Below, in pieces: positions 48,496 to 56,273 of a stretch of DNA of 64,000 nucleotides (position 1 is the stretch's first letter; the number at the start of each line of letters is the position of its first letter). The notes beneath the pieces are model-generated. The model was not told where the DNA came from. It worked only from the letters and a program-made list of their open reading frames with translations, and made no database searches. The stretch lies in contig OMXV01000007.1 of NCBI GenBank assembly GCA_900315075.1, positions 109,004 to 173,003 of the forward strand, read 5' to 3'. The translations under genes and the position numbers were made by a program. The stretch is from an uncultured Prevotellaceae bacterium (GTDB taxonomy: Bacteria > Bacteroidota > Bacteroidia > Bacteroidales > Bacteroidaceae).

Positions 48496-48852
48496 TTATT
48501 TATCCTTTTCCCAAGCTTTTCTTACATCGTCGATGTCGATGCCGAGCATTCGCATGTTGCGGAATAACTCAGGGAGTGTCTGCTCCATGAATTCTCTTCG
48601 CCTGGCAGCCATGATTTTCTGTTTGGCGCCGGGCATAACGAAATACCCTAAGCCGCGCTTGTTGTAGATAATCTCATCGCGTGCCAGTTGGTCGTAGCAC
48701 TTCATGGCTGTGTTAGTATTCACCTGCAGCAGCACCGCATACTCACGGACGCTGGGAATACGCCCATCATCTTGGTATGTGCCAGAGATAATCTCGTCGC
48801 AGAGACGGTCGGCCATCTGGATATATATAGCTTTGTCGTTGCTGAATGTCAT
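48496..48852 (-). CDS. GntR-family transcriptional regulator (YtrA-like)
   Basis: A 118-residue DNA-binding protein: winged helix at about 8-75 (IYIQMADRLCDEIISGTYQ, GRIPSVREYAVLLQVNTNTA, ARDEIIYNKRGLGYFV) followed only by a short helical tail (about 80-118), which is the YtrA type. Such regulators repress the ABC transporter operon they belong to. Here it is the last gene, overlapping the upstream membrane gene by four bases. A 9+9 dyad over the operon promoter (52180-52203) with the GT...AC ends expected for GntR proteins is its likely operator. Confidence 0.9.
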   Translation of the reverse strand: MTFSNDKAIYIQMADRLCDEIISGTYQDDGRIPSVREYAVLLQVNTNTAMKCYDQLARDEIIYNKRGLGYFVMPGAKQKIMAARRREFMEQTLPELFRNMRMLGIDIDDVRKAWEKDK

Positions 48853-49685
48853 ACGTTAGTCCATTTTGAGGTGATAATCTGAAAGCGTTTGAAAATTTTG
48901 TAACTCCACCAGAAGTTGAATATGGCTGCCACAATAAATATGAGGATAAGTGGGTAAACTATTGCGCTTATGATGGTGGTGGGATTGGAGCCATTAGGGA
49001 TAAAGAAGGAAGCACGGGGTATGAAAACCGCTACGATGATGAACAATGCGATGATTGCCCCTGTGACGATGAAGAAGGCATGACGGCGGAACCATGTGCC
49101 CCCCAGTATATACAATGAGCAGATCCAAAGCAAGACGGAACTATCCATCATCCATGCTACGAATTTATTCCAGGAGGAGAACCGTGGCAAAAACAGCATG
49201 TTCTCTTTGAAAAGGTATGGCACAGCACTTTGCCATTCGCCACCAGTCATTCCAAAAATAAACATGCGTAGTGTGTCACCTAATATAAGGGCCAAAAGCA
49301 CACAAAGGGGGAAAACGATGAGTACAAATAGTAATGATGCTAAATAACGCTCTGCATTTGTGGCAGGCAGGGTGAGGTAGGCAATGCGTTTCTGCTTGGT
49401 TTTGAGTCTAGCGAAAATCCTACTATATCCTAAATGTATTACAATGATTGCTATGAAGATACAAAAGCCTATTACGCCATAAAGGGCTGCGGTCTGGTAA
49501 TCTATTCCCTCTTGTTGAATGTTTTTGACATCTTGAGGCACTTGTTGCATCGACCATATCAGAAACGAGTCGATCATCATGAATCCCAAAGTCAGTCCCA
49601 ACAACCATAATAGCAACCTGTTGCTGTTTTCGCAGAACAACCATTTGAAAGTTTGCCCGAATCTTTTTATATTGAATTTTTCCAT
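48849..49685 (-). CDS. ABC transporter membrane subunit B (ABC-2-like)
   Basis: An inner membrane protein of 278 residues with six hydrophobic segments (about 22-42, 68-88, 110-135, 183-200, 207-230, 240-262). A cytoplasmic segment, ARLKTKQKRIAYLTLPATNAERYLASLLF, has the L-P-A-(S/T)-N-x-E-(R/K)-(Y/F)-L motif found at the same place in the second membrane protein of the operon (LIPASNIEKFLVRYI). The two are therefore paralogues, probably forming a heterodimeric permease with the ATPase. Substrate unknown; YtrA-type systems often handle antibiotics or cell-envelope stress. Overlaps the GntR gene. Confidence 0.8.
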   Translation of the reverse strand: MEKFNIKRFGQTFKWLFCENSNRLLLWLLGLTLGFMMIDSFLIWSMQQVPQDVKNIQQEGIDYQTAALYGVIGFCIFIAIIVIHLGYSRIFARLKTKQKRIAYLTLPATNAERYLASLLFVLIVFPLCVLLALILGDTLRMFIFGMTGGEWQSAVPYLFKENMLFLPRFSSWNKFVAWMMDSSVLLWICSLYILGGTWFRRHAFFIVTGAIIALFIIVAVFIPRASFFIPNGSNPTTIISAIVYPLILIFIVAAIFNFWWSYKIFKRFQIITSKWTNV

Positions 49686-49734
49686 TTTTTTTCTTTCTTT
49701 TTATTTGAAGATTAAGATTAGAGCGAATGTCGTC

Positions 49735-49863
49735 ATTTCGTCACTTATCTTGGTAATTTCACTTTACAACCTGCATGATTTCGTCATTTTTCTTGGTAAT
49801 TTCACCTTATAACCTGCATGATTTCGTCACTTATCTTGGTAATCTCACCTTATAACCTGCAAG
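49735..49863. repeat. Three tandem 43-bp repeats between the two permease genes
   Basis: Units start at 49735, 49778 and 49821, each ATTTCGTCACTTATCTTGG then TAATTTCACCTTATAACCTGC, exactly 43 bases with a few substitutions. The third runs into the AAGCGAAGCGACC repeat type 2, which continues to the stop of the next gene (49914) as four ATAACCTC units. No gene in 49686-49913. Confidence 0.9.
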
Positions 49864-49913
49864 CGAAGCGACCTTATAACCTCATAACCTCATAACCTCA
49901 TAACCTCATAACC

Positions 49914-50699
49914 TTAAATATTGATAAACCTGCCAATAATCTGTCTGCGGCAGAAAAGTTTGTATGAGAGCCAGAAATTCAATACACCGACTGCCAGAAA
50001 ACCGATGATGTAGGGCACTGGATGCTGGTTGCATGAACTGATAAGGATACGTCCTGGATGATGTGCCAACACTGGGATAATCTTACCCATGACAATAAAC
50101 AGCAGCAGCAGAAACAGCGAAGTGAAAGCCCAGTTGTATTTCACGTTGCGGAAGATGTTGCCACCCAATAGATAGATCGTATGAATCCAGAACAAGAGGA
50201 GTGTTACAAATAGTATTGTGCCATCAGGAAGGTCGAAAGGACCTGAGACACCTTTCCACAGTTCAATGAAAACAAAAAACAATGGCTCACGATGGATAAT
50301 CATCCCCACAAGATATTGCAATACATCAGCAATCAGGAGGCTCACGATGGTCATTGCCAGTAGAATTATTGTGGGAAGGATGTAGCGTACGAGAAATTTC
50401 TCGATGTTGCTAGCAGGTATAAGGAACATCTCGCGTATTCCCTCCTTGTATTTGTGAAATGACTGAAACATATATGACCCGGCAAATACAACGGTGGCTA
50501 TTGGCATAGCCACGTAAATGCCTATTGCAATAAAGGGGTTTCCATTTTTGTCTAATAAGTAATCGATGTTCAATAATTGCAAACAAATGGCTGTCGCGGC
50601 TAAATACATGGTCATGCTCATGCGATAATAAGGCTTGTCAACCGCAAGTGTCCATTTTGCGAAGTGCAACATTCTGTGTAGATTGATCATATGACTCAA
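49914..50699 (-). CDS. ABC transporter membrane subunit A (ABC-2-like)
   Basis: Inner membrane protein, 261 residues, six hydrophobic segments (about 28-48, 57-75, 110-135, 165-185, 192-210, 232-250). Carries LIPASNIEKFLVRYILP, the motif shared with its paralogue, and a similar C-terminal pattern (VLNFWLSYKLFCRRQIIGRF against IFNFWWSYKIFKRFQIIT). Lies four bases after the ATPase gene, so it is in the same complex. An ATG three codons in (50690) is also possible. The stop TAA begins the repeat TTAAGGTTATGAGG that fills the gap to the paralogue. Confidence 0.8.
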   Translation of the reverse strand: MSHMINLHRMLHFAKWTLAVDKPYYRMSMTMYLAATAICLQLLNIDYLLDKNGNPFIAIGIYVAMPIATVVFAGSYMFQSFHKYKEGIREMFLIPASNIEKFLVRYILPTIILLAMTIVSLLIADVLQYLVGMIIHREPLFFVFIELWKGVSGPFDLPDGTILFVTLLLFWIHTIYLLGGNIFRNVKYNWAFTSLFLLLLFIVMGKIIPVLAHHPGRILISSCNQHPVPYIIGFLAVGVLNFWLSYKLFCRRQIIGRFINI

Positions 50700-50703
50700 T
50701 GAT

Positions 50704-51537
50704 TTAATGGTTGTCGAAGTGGATTTTGTTCATAGTGACTGCATTGAAGAGCAGCTCCAGATTGAGTGGTGTTTCATTCATGTCTTCCTGTCGCTGGCAG
50801 ATGACGGCATTTCCTTGCACAGAAGGTTCGCTATAGAGCACATCGTCGCTGTTAGAACCTGGCGCACGGTATTCAAAACTATAGCGGTCGCAGATGTCGC
50901 CAACAGAGGCATCGAGGAGCAACTGGCTTTGGCTTAGGATGAGGATGTGGTCGAGCAATGATTCCACATCGTGTACCTGATGGGTGGAGATGATGAGAGT
51001 GCGTTCGTCGGTCATGTTGTTGGCCACAACACGGCGGAACTGCATCTTCGAGGGAATATCAAGCCCGTTGGTCGGCTCATCCATGAGTAGCAGACGGGTG
51101 CCGGAGGCTAATGCAAAACTCATGAATACTTTTTTCTTCTGACCCATCGAGAGTGATTGTAATTTCATGGATGTAGGCATCTCAAAATCTTTCAGACAGT
51201 TCTCCAGAACTTCTTGGCTGAAATGAGGGTAGAAGGGTTTGTAAATCTTTACGTATTGTTCGAGTGACATCGGTGGCATGTCAAATTCTTCGGGAACAAT
51301 GAATAGTTCTTCTAATACCTCAGGACGACGGGCTGAGGATAGTATACCATCGATGGATACGGTGCCACGGGATGGGTGTAGCAGACCGGCAATCAGGTAG
51401 AGTAGGGTACTTTTTCCTGTACCATTCTTGCCTAAAAGACCGTAAATGTTGTTCTCACTCAGTTGCAGGCTGAAATCATGGAAAACTAGTTCTTTTTGAC
51501 CTGCATATTTGAAATCTATGTTGTTGACGGATATCAT
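50704..51537 (-). CDS. ABC transporter ATP-binding protein
   Basis: ATPase of the transporter, 277 residues from the ATG at 51537 (MISVNNIDFKYAGQ); the frame's earlier start lies in a palindrome. Walker A GKNGTGKST (36-44), Q-loop region IVPEEFDMPPM (about 83-93), signature LQSLSMGQKKKVFMSFALA, Walker B LLLMDEPTNGLD and the switch His in IISTHQ. The signature is SMGQ in place of SGGQ, common in ABC-2 exporters. The C-terminal 60 residues are variable. It drives the two membrane subunits encoded next. Confidence 0.93.
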   Translation of the reverse strand: MISVNNIDFKYAGQKELVFHDFSLQLSENNIYGLLGKNGTGKSTLLYLIAGLLHPSRGTVSIDGILSSARRPEVLEELFIVPEEFDMPPMSLEQYVKIYKPFYPHFSQEVLENCLKDFEMPTSMKLQSLSMGQKKKVFMSFALASGTRLLLMDEPTNGLDIPSKMQFRRVVANNMTDERTLIISTHQVHDVESLLDHILILSQSQLLLDASVGDICDRYSFEYRAPGSNSDDVLYSEPSVQGNAVICQRQEDMNETPLNLELLFNAVTMNKIHFDNH

Positions 51538-51564
51538 GATTGAAATTTTTTTAATTAACTTCAG

Positions 51565-51600
51565 CCTCAACCCTTCTCCGGGGAGAAGGGTGTGGTGAGG
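51565..51600. repeat. Palindrome in front of the ABC ATPase gene
   Basis: ACCCTTCTCC (51570-51579), GG, GGAGAAGGGT (51582-51591) with outer CCTCA and TGAGG arms. A REP-like hairpin; it could also attenuate transcription between the DUF3836 gene and the ATPase gene. Single copy in the window. Confidence 0.75.
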
Positions 51601-51665
51601 TCTGGAGTTTTGTGAGTTTTATGATGATTGTAATTATGGCCTTGTATGTGAGAGTCAAGGTTGTT

Positions 51666-52139
51666 TTATTGTTTCTCAGCTAAGAGACGTCCTGCCATTG
51701 GGTCAATCACAGTGAGGTGTTCTACGGTGTTGAATTTGCCTTGGTGGTTGGGCTGGAGATAGTTCACTGACAGCACTTGGTTGCTTTCCATCTGGTAGAA
51801 AACTTTCTCTGTAGCTTTCCAACCTTTCTTGCTCCATACACTGTGAGAAACTTCATAGCCATTGTCGGTATAGGTCATTTCCAGGCGAGTGGATGGCTTG
51901 TACTGCTGATTCCACTTGTCCCAACGGTTGACAGTCTTTTCAATAAGACGACCTTCGGCGTCATACTTGAAATCGTAGGAGAATTTTGGGGTGAGGCCAG
52001 TGTCGCTGCTGTCGTAAACATACATGGTTGTAACGATACCGTTCACAATGTCGGCGTTGTAGAAATACTCACTGTTGACATTTTCAAGAGAGGTCATGTA
52101 CATGCTCAAAACGGTGCAGATGGTGATAATAGTATTCAT
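51666..52139 (-). CDS. DUF3836-like small exported protein
   Basis: A 157-residue protein with a short hydrophobic start (MNTIITICTVLSMYMTS), probably a signal peptide or anchor. The mature part contains YDSSDTGLTPKFSYDFKYDAEGRLIEKTVNRW and RLEMTYTDNGYEVSHSVW, beta strands of RHS-like look, as in the DUF3836 family of Bacteroidales. Function unknown. It is the first gene behind the promoter/operator at 52180-52236 and may be co-transcribed with the ABC operon 130 bases on, though the palindrome between may reduce read-through. Confidence 0.75.
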   Translation of the reverse strand: MNTIITICTVLSMYMTSLENVNSEYFYNADIVNGIVTTMYVYDSSDTGLTPKFSYDFKYDAEGRLIEKTVNRWDKWNQQYKPSTRLEMTYTDNGYEVSHSVWSKKGWKATEKVFYQMESNQVLSVNYLQPNHQGKFNTVEHLTVIDPMAGRLLAEKQ

Positions 52140-52179
52140 AATTGTATGGTTTAAATTGTTATTAATATTTTAGTGTTTT

Positions 52180-52203
52180 AGTGTACTACTTTAATAGTAC
52201 ACT
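52180..52203. promoter_or_regulatory. Probable GntR operator
   Basis: A perfect 9-base dyad AGTGTACTA (52180-52188) and TAGTACACT (52195-52203) with a six-base spacer. It starts immediately downstream of the - strand -7 element (52205-52212), over the expected transcription start, a placement typical of a repressor site. The GT...AC half-sites suit a GntR protein, and one is encoded at the end of the same operon. Confidence 0.7.
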
Positions 52204-52204
52204 G

Positions 52205-52236
52205 CAAAGGTATGTTGATTAGGAATACCCTCCAAA
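52205..52236 (-). promoter_or_regulatory. Promoter of the DUF3836-ABC-GntR operon
   Basis: On the - strand TTTG (52233-52236), exactly 20 bases, TACCTTTG (52205-52212); both elements match consensus fully. Divergent from the GH28 promoter. Confidence 0.85.
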
Positions 52237-52332
52237 TTTTTCGGCACTTTTTTTTCGATTTTGCCCGATTTTTAACACTTGTTTGCATTTTATGGGCATG
52301 AAATTCGTTTTTTTCTCATTTTTCGTTCCATA

Positions 52333-52364
52333 TTTCGTCAATTCATGGATATTTGCTATCTTTG
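52333..52364 (+). promoter_or_regulatory. Promoter of the GH28 gene
   Basis: TTTC (52333-52336), 20 bases, TATCTTTG (52357-52364). The chosen ATG at 52396 is about 25 bases after the expected start point, which rules out the longer frame from 52279. Confidence 0.75.
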
Positions 52365-52395
52365 TCATCAGATTTCCCATCAAAAACCTATAGTC

Positions 52396-53805
52396 ATGAA
52401 ACGTTTCCTTACATTCTTCTTATTTACCTTATTATATATAAATGTTAGCGCAACCATCGCCTACGATGTGCGAGTCTATGGTGCACGTGGTGATGGCAAA
52501 ACCCTCGACAGTCCAGCCATCAATGCCGCTATTGATGCTTGTGCCGGCGAGGGTGGGGGAACGGTAGTTTTGCCTGCCGGAAATTATCTCTGTGGTAGCA
52601 TACATCTCAAAAGCAATATCGAACTACATCTCACACCAGGTGCTACCATCATTGCCACCGACCAACAAGGGGCGTATGACGAGTCGGAGGTGTTTGGTGG
52701 TCCCGAGTATCAGGATGGTGGACACACTTATTTCCATAATTCGCTGATATGGGCAGAGGGACAAACCAATGTGTCGATTACCGGACGTGGTACAATCGAT
52801 GGGCGCGGACTCACCCGACACGACACAGAGACCGCGGGCAATGTGCAAGGAGGAAGCATTGGCATGGGTGACAAGAGTATCGCTCTGAAACTGTGTCGCA
52901 ATGTGCTCATTCGCGACATTACTATTTATCGTGGTGGCCATTTTGCCATCATTATCACAGGGTGCGACTATGCCACTATTGATAATGTACAGATAGATAC
53001 CAATCGTGATGGTATCGATATCGATTGTTGCCGATTCGTAACGGTAAGCAACTGCAAGGTAAACACACCCCATGACGATGCATTGGTGCTAAAAAGCTCG
53101 TATGCACTTAAGAAACCCGTCATTACCGAGAATGTTCTCATCAGCAACTGCATCGTGACAGGCTATCAGTTGGGAACCGCTCTCGACGGTACGTATGTAC
53201 CCGAAAAAGTGAACTGGGTGTGTGGGCGTATTAAATTAGGTACTGAGAGTAATGGAGGATTCCGCAACATTACTATCACGGGCTGCAACTGTTTCTATAG
53301 CAGTGGACTCGCCTTTGAGGTGGTGGATCAGGGAAAGATGGAAAATATCGTGGTGAGCAATATTTCCATGAGCCATGTTCACCATTATCCCATCTATATT
53401 ACCACAGGATGCCGCAATAGGGGACCAAAGGAGCGGCAGGACGTTTCTTCGGCACGCGACATTCAAATCAATAACCTCATTGCCGATGATTGCGATTCGT
53501 TATCGGGTATTTTGATTACGGGTATGCAAGGAACACCCATTGAGAATATACGACTGTCAAACATCCAGATACGTTACCGGGGTGGCGTTTCACATGGTGT
53601 GCCTACCGAATATCCCGAACTGGGCACGAAATACCCTGAGCCAGGCAAATTTTTGGGGTTATGTCCGGCATACGGGCTCTTTGCACGTCATGTGCGTGGT
53701 CTCCAACTGCAAAATGTAACATTTCTACTTGACCAACCCGATGTCCGCCCCGCCATTATCACAGACGATGTGGAAGGGATGAAAATGGAGAATGTAGAAA
53801 AATAA
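52396..53805 (+). CDS. GH28 polygalacturonase-like enzyme, secreted
   Basis: Right-handed beta-helix glycosidase acting on pectic or related uronic-acid polysaccharides. Start at ATG 52396 (MKRFLTFFLFTLLYINVSA), placed by the promoter. Family features in the 469 residues: VYGARGDGKTLDSPAINAAIDAC (about 27-49), GGGTVVLPAGNYLCGSIHLKSN, TIDGRG (about 133), the DGIDIDC and HDDALVLKS catalytic region with the paired Asp (about 200-225), and the RIKLGTESNGG substrate-binding segment (about 275). Alone, without other pectin genes or a SusCD pair nearby. Confidence 0.92.
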   Translation: MKRFLTFFLFTLLYINVSATIAYDVRVYGARGDGKTLDSPAINAAIDACAGEGGGTVVLPAGNYLCGSIHLKSNIELHLTPGATIIATDQQGAYDESEVFGGPEYQDGGHTYFHNSLIWAEGQTNVSITGRGTIDGRGLTRHDTETAGNVQGGSIGMGDKSIALKLCRNVLIRDITIYRGGHFAIIITGCDYATIDNVQIDTNRDGIDIDCCRFVTVSNCKVNTPHDDALVLKSSYALKKPVITENVLISNCIVTGYQLGTALDGTYVPEKVNWVCGRIKLGTESNGGFRNITITGCNCFYSSGLAFEVVDQGKMENIVVSNISMSHVHHYPIYITTGCRNRGPKERQDVSSARDIQINNLIADDCDSLSGILITGMQGTPIENIRLSNIQIRYRGGVSHGVPTEYPELGTKYPEPGKFLGLCPAYGLFARHVRGLQLQNVTFLLDQPDVRPAIITDDVEGMKMENVEK

Positions 53806-53813
53806 TAATTCGT

Positions 53814-53844
53814 TTTGTATTTTACTCGGTTTAGATTAACTTTG
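53814..53844 (+). promoter_or_regulatory. Promoter of the secreted protein gene at 53868
   Basis: TTTG (53814-53817), 19 bases, TAACTTTG (53837-53844). It leaves a leader of only 15-20 bases. Confidence 0.8.
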
Positions 53845-53867
53845 CAGCCGAAATTTAAATTTTGTTT

Positions 53868-55280
53868 ATGATGAGAAAATTATACATTTGTGGACTAATA
53901 GCAGTGCTGTCGGTTTTTGCTTTAGGAGCCAATGCTCAGAGAGCAGGGTTTTATAGAATGAAAAACGTGGCAACAGAGCATATCGCCAATCTTGGAGGAC
54001 ATACACATTTTGCACCGAATGTTACCATTGAAGAGGCATATACCATGCCGGGAACAGTGGCTGATGTGGATTTCGGTGATGAGACTCTATCACGGCTCGT
54101 TGTTCAGAATGTGGATGCCATCAATACTGTCATTCCTGCCATGAAGGAAATGGTGGTAGAGATAATCGACGAGGATCGTTTTGTGGCATTGAAAGACACG
54201 ATGATTCTTTATGTGGCCTCGTATATGTCGGCAGATTTAGCCGATCTAACGATTCCACTCATCCAGAATTTCACTTATAATAATTTCCTTGACTATGTGG
54301 CTAATGCCGATGCCAATCTCTACTATCAGGATGCTGGCGATGGCAAATACTACCTCTGGGTCAACACCCCAAAATTCCCGCTCAATGCAGGCATCCTCAC
54401 CAATTATCTCACTAGCGTGGCCAATGGCTATCTCGACAGGCTCAGATATCGAATAGAGTCGTTGATGGATTTGTACTTGATAGGCAGGGATTACTTGAAA
54501 CCTGTGGCATATAGTCTGGCAAACGCTCTTTATTTCAATGACAAATTATATCTCATCGAACAGAACGACAAGACATACGGCGCACAGTTTGGCTTTGCCA
54601 ATACCAAAAATGTTGCAGAGAAGGGAGAGGCTGCCCTTTGGGGACTCATGCCCGTCAATGAGGAGGACTATCTGGGTGTAGAGGGACAAGTGCTTGACAA
54701 CGATGGCAATTGGTATACTTCCGTTGCATACGGATTCCCCGTGCAACTGGCTGAGGGGATGAAAGCCTCATATTTGGCAGATGTGGATGCTGCCAATTCC
54801 GAGGTGAAGCAGATTGCAATTGAGGGAAATGTGATACCTGCCATGATGCCGGTTATCCTGAAGTTGAACGGTCCTACAGCGGCTGAAAACAAATTGATGC
54901 CTATCCACACAGATGATGCCTCTTTTGATGACAACGCGCTCAAATGTGCTACCGACTCGTTGGGGCTGCTTTTGGGGTTCAGTCTCGATGCCCCTGACAC
55001 ACGGTACTATGTTCTTGGAAATGTGGACGGAAATGCCTGTATGGTGGAAACCACACAGACCTATTTCGACGCCAACACACCCTACTATTTCCTCACAGAC
55101 GCCAAAAAGGTTAGAGAAAAGAACGGCTACCTGAAATTTGTCAACGATATTGATGGTATTGCTGCCGTGAAAGATAATAATATGGGCGAAGATGCCATCT
55201 ACGACCTGCAAGGTCGTCGGGTGCTAAATCCCACACGAGGATTGTATATCGTCAATGGAAGGAAAGTGGTTAGGTTTTAA
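53868..55280 (+). CDS. Secreted protein of unknown function with sorting-like tail
   Basis: ATG 53868 or 53871 starts MMRKLYICGLIAVLSVFALGANA, a signal peptide; the TTG further up is unlikely. The 470 residues match no family I know. The body is mixed alpha/beta, with RAGFYRMKNVATEHIANLGG at the mature start, several helices (LTNYLTSVANGYLDRLRYRI), and a repeated pattern of TPYYFLTD / DTRYYVLGN. The end, AIYDLQGRRVLNPTRGLYIVNGRKVV, matches the sorting-like tails at 34909 and 39242. Probably surface-exposed or released. The last residues and stop (VVRF, TAA) lie in repeat type 2, GGTTAGGTTTTAAGG, and differ from the usual basic end. Confidence 0.7.
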   Translation: MMRKLYICGLIAVLSVFALGANAQRAGFYRMKNVATEHIANLGGHTHFAPNVTIEEAYTMPGTVADVDFGDETLSRLVVQNVDAINTVIPAMKEMVVEIIDEDRFVALKDTMILYVASYMSADLADLTIPLIQNFTYNNFLDYVANADANLYYQDAGDGKYYLWVNTPKFPLNAGILTNYLTSVANGYLDRLRYRIESLMDLYLIGRDYLKPVAYSLANALYFNDKLYLIEQNDKTYGAQFGFANTKNVAEKGEAALWGLMPVNEEDYLGVEGQVLDNDGNWYTSVAYGFPVQLAEGMKASYLADVDAANSEVKQIAIEGNVIPAMMPVILKLNGPTAAENKLMPIHTDDASFDDNALKCATDSLGLLLGFSLDAPDTRYYVLGNVDGNACMVETTQTYFDANTPYYFLTDAKKVREKNGYLKFVNDIDGIAAVKDNNMGEDAIYDLQGRRVLNPTRGLYIVNGRKVVRF

Positions 55281-55504
55281 GGTTTTGAGGTCGCTTCGCT
55301 TGCAGGTTAAGAGGTGAAATATGATTATGAGGTTATGAGGTTGTATGGTCGCTTCGCTTGCAGGTTAAGAGGTGAGATATGATTATGAGGTTATGAAAAA
55401 CTTCGCATATGTCCCTTTAACTACCCTTTAACTACCCTTTAACTACCCTTTAACTACCCTTTAACTACCCTTTAACTACTCTTTAACTACCTTTTAACTA
55501 CTCT
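55281..55504. repeat. Composite repeat, copy F (repeat type 2 twice, eight 11-bp units)
   Basis: From left to right: two AGGTCGCTTCGCTTGCAGG units each followed by TTAAGAGGTGA and GATTATGAGGTTATGA, a short link, TGTCCC, then eight units of TTTAACTACCC at exact 11-base steps (55416-55503), and TCTTCAATCTTCAAT, which contains the stop of the next gene on the - strand. The order matches copy C read on the opposite strand. It lies between two convergent genes and abuts both stop codons. Confidence 0.9.
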
Positions 55505-56272
55505 TCAATCTTCAATATTAATAACCTGCCCATCGTAAGCCAACTGCACATCATCAGGAAGCAGTTGGTTTACTTCTTTATGAAGTCCCACATGATGGCA
55601 AGTATGGATGATGTAGGTTTGTTTGGCACCTAATTGCCGTGCAAACCTGATGGCATCATCCATCAACTGATGGGAATAATGTTCTTTTGTGAACCTCAGC
55701 GCATTGACTACTAAGGTGGTAACGCCTTTCAAATATGGAAGTTCAGAGGGATTGATGGTCTTCATGTCAGTTATGTAGGCCAATGGTCCAAAACGATAGC
55801 CGAGAATGGGCATTTTGCCATGCATTACCTCTATGGGTATGATGTCGATGTCGCCGATGGTTAGTTTCTTATGTGGCTTAATTGCATGAAGCGAGAGCAA
55901 TGGCACCCCAGGATAGAGATTTTCTCCAAAACAATAGGGCATGGTGACTTTTAATGCATCGACGGTAGCCTGATTGGCATAGATATTGACTGGCCCGAAT
56001 ACGCAGAACGGACGGAAATCATCGATGCCCGCCACATGATCATAATGAATGTGGGTAATCAACACCCCGTCGATGGGTTTAAAGTCGAAGGGCATGATTT
56101 GCTGTCGGAAATCAGGGCCACAGTCTATCAGCACGCGTGTAGTCTCTGTTTCTATCAATGCTGAGCACCGTAGTCGCTTGTCATGAGGGTCGGTGCTATC
56201 GCATACAGCACAATGGCATCCCACGCTGGGAACGCCCCCCGATGTGCCTGTGCCAAGAAATGTCAATTTCAT
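55505..56272 (-). CDS. MBL-fold metal-dependent hydrolase (PhnP-like)
   Basis: A metallo-beta-lactamase-fold phosphodiesterase, 255 residues from ATG 56272 (MKLTFLGTGTSGGVPSVGC); a TTG nine bases earlier is also in frame. The CHCAVC cysteines near 20-25 and THIHYDHVAGIDDFRPF (HxHxDH, about 73-90) match PhnP-type enzymes that open cyclic phosphates; ADIYTDMK-like AYITDMK and IIHTCHHVG supply further ligands. Substrate unknown. One base separates it from the murB stop. Ends INIED: the stop is in the repeat. Confidence 0.9.
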   Translation of the reverse strand: MKLTFLGTGTSGGVPSVGCHCAVCDSTDPHDKRLRCSALIETETTRVLIDCGPDFRQQIMPFDFKPIDGVLITHIHYDHVAGIDDFRPFCVFGPVNIYANQATVDALKVTMPYCFGENLYPGVPLLSLHAIKPHKKLTIGDIDIIPIEVMHGKMPILGYRFGPLAYITDMKTINPSELPYLKGVTTLVVNALRFTKEHYSHQLMDDAIRFARQLGAKQTYIIHTCHHVGLHKEVNQLLPDDVQLAYDGQVINIED

Positions 56273-56273
56273 A

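Noticed and set aside
49735-49917. CRISPR-like array of repeats
   Set aside because: Units are directly adjacent with no unique spacers, and no cas genes are in the window.
51565-51600. Palindrome before the ABC ATPase as the GntR operator
   Set aside because: It is GC-rich with outer CCTCA/TGAGG arms like a REP hairpin and is not near a promoter; the dyad at 52180 is a better operator.
55416-55503. CRISPR or microsatellite reading of the eight 11-base units
   Set aside because: Eleven-base units without spacers are too short for CRISPR; the shared flanks at seven loci argue for a dispersed element rather than local slippage.
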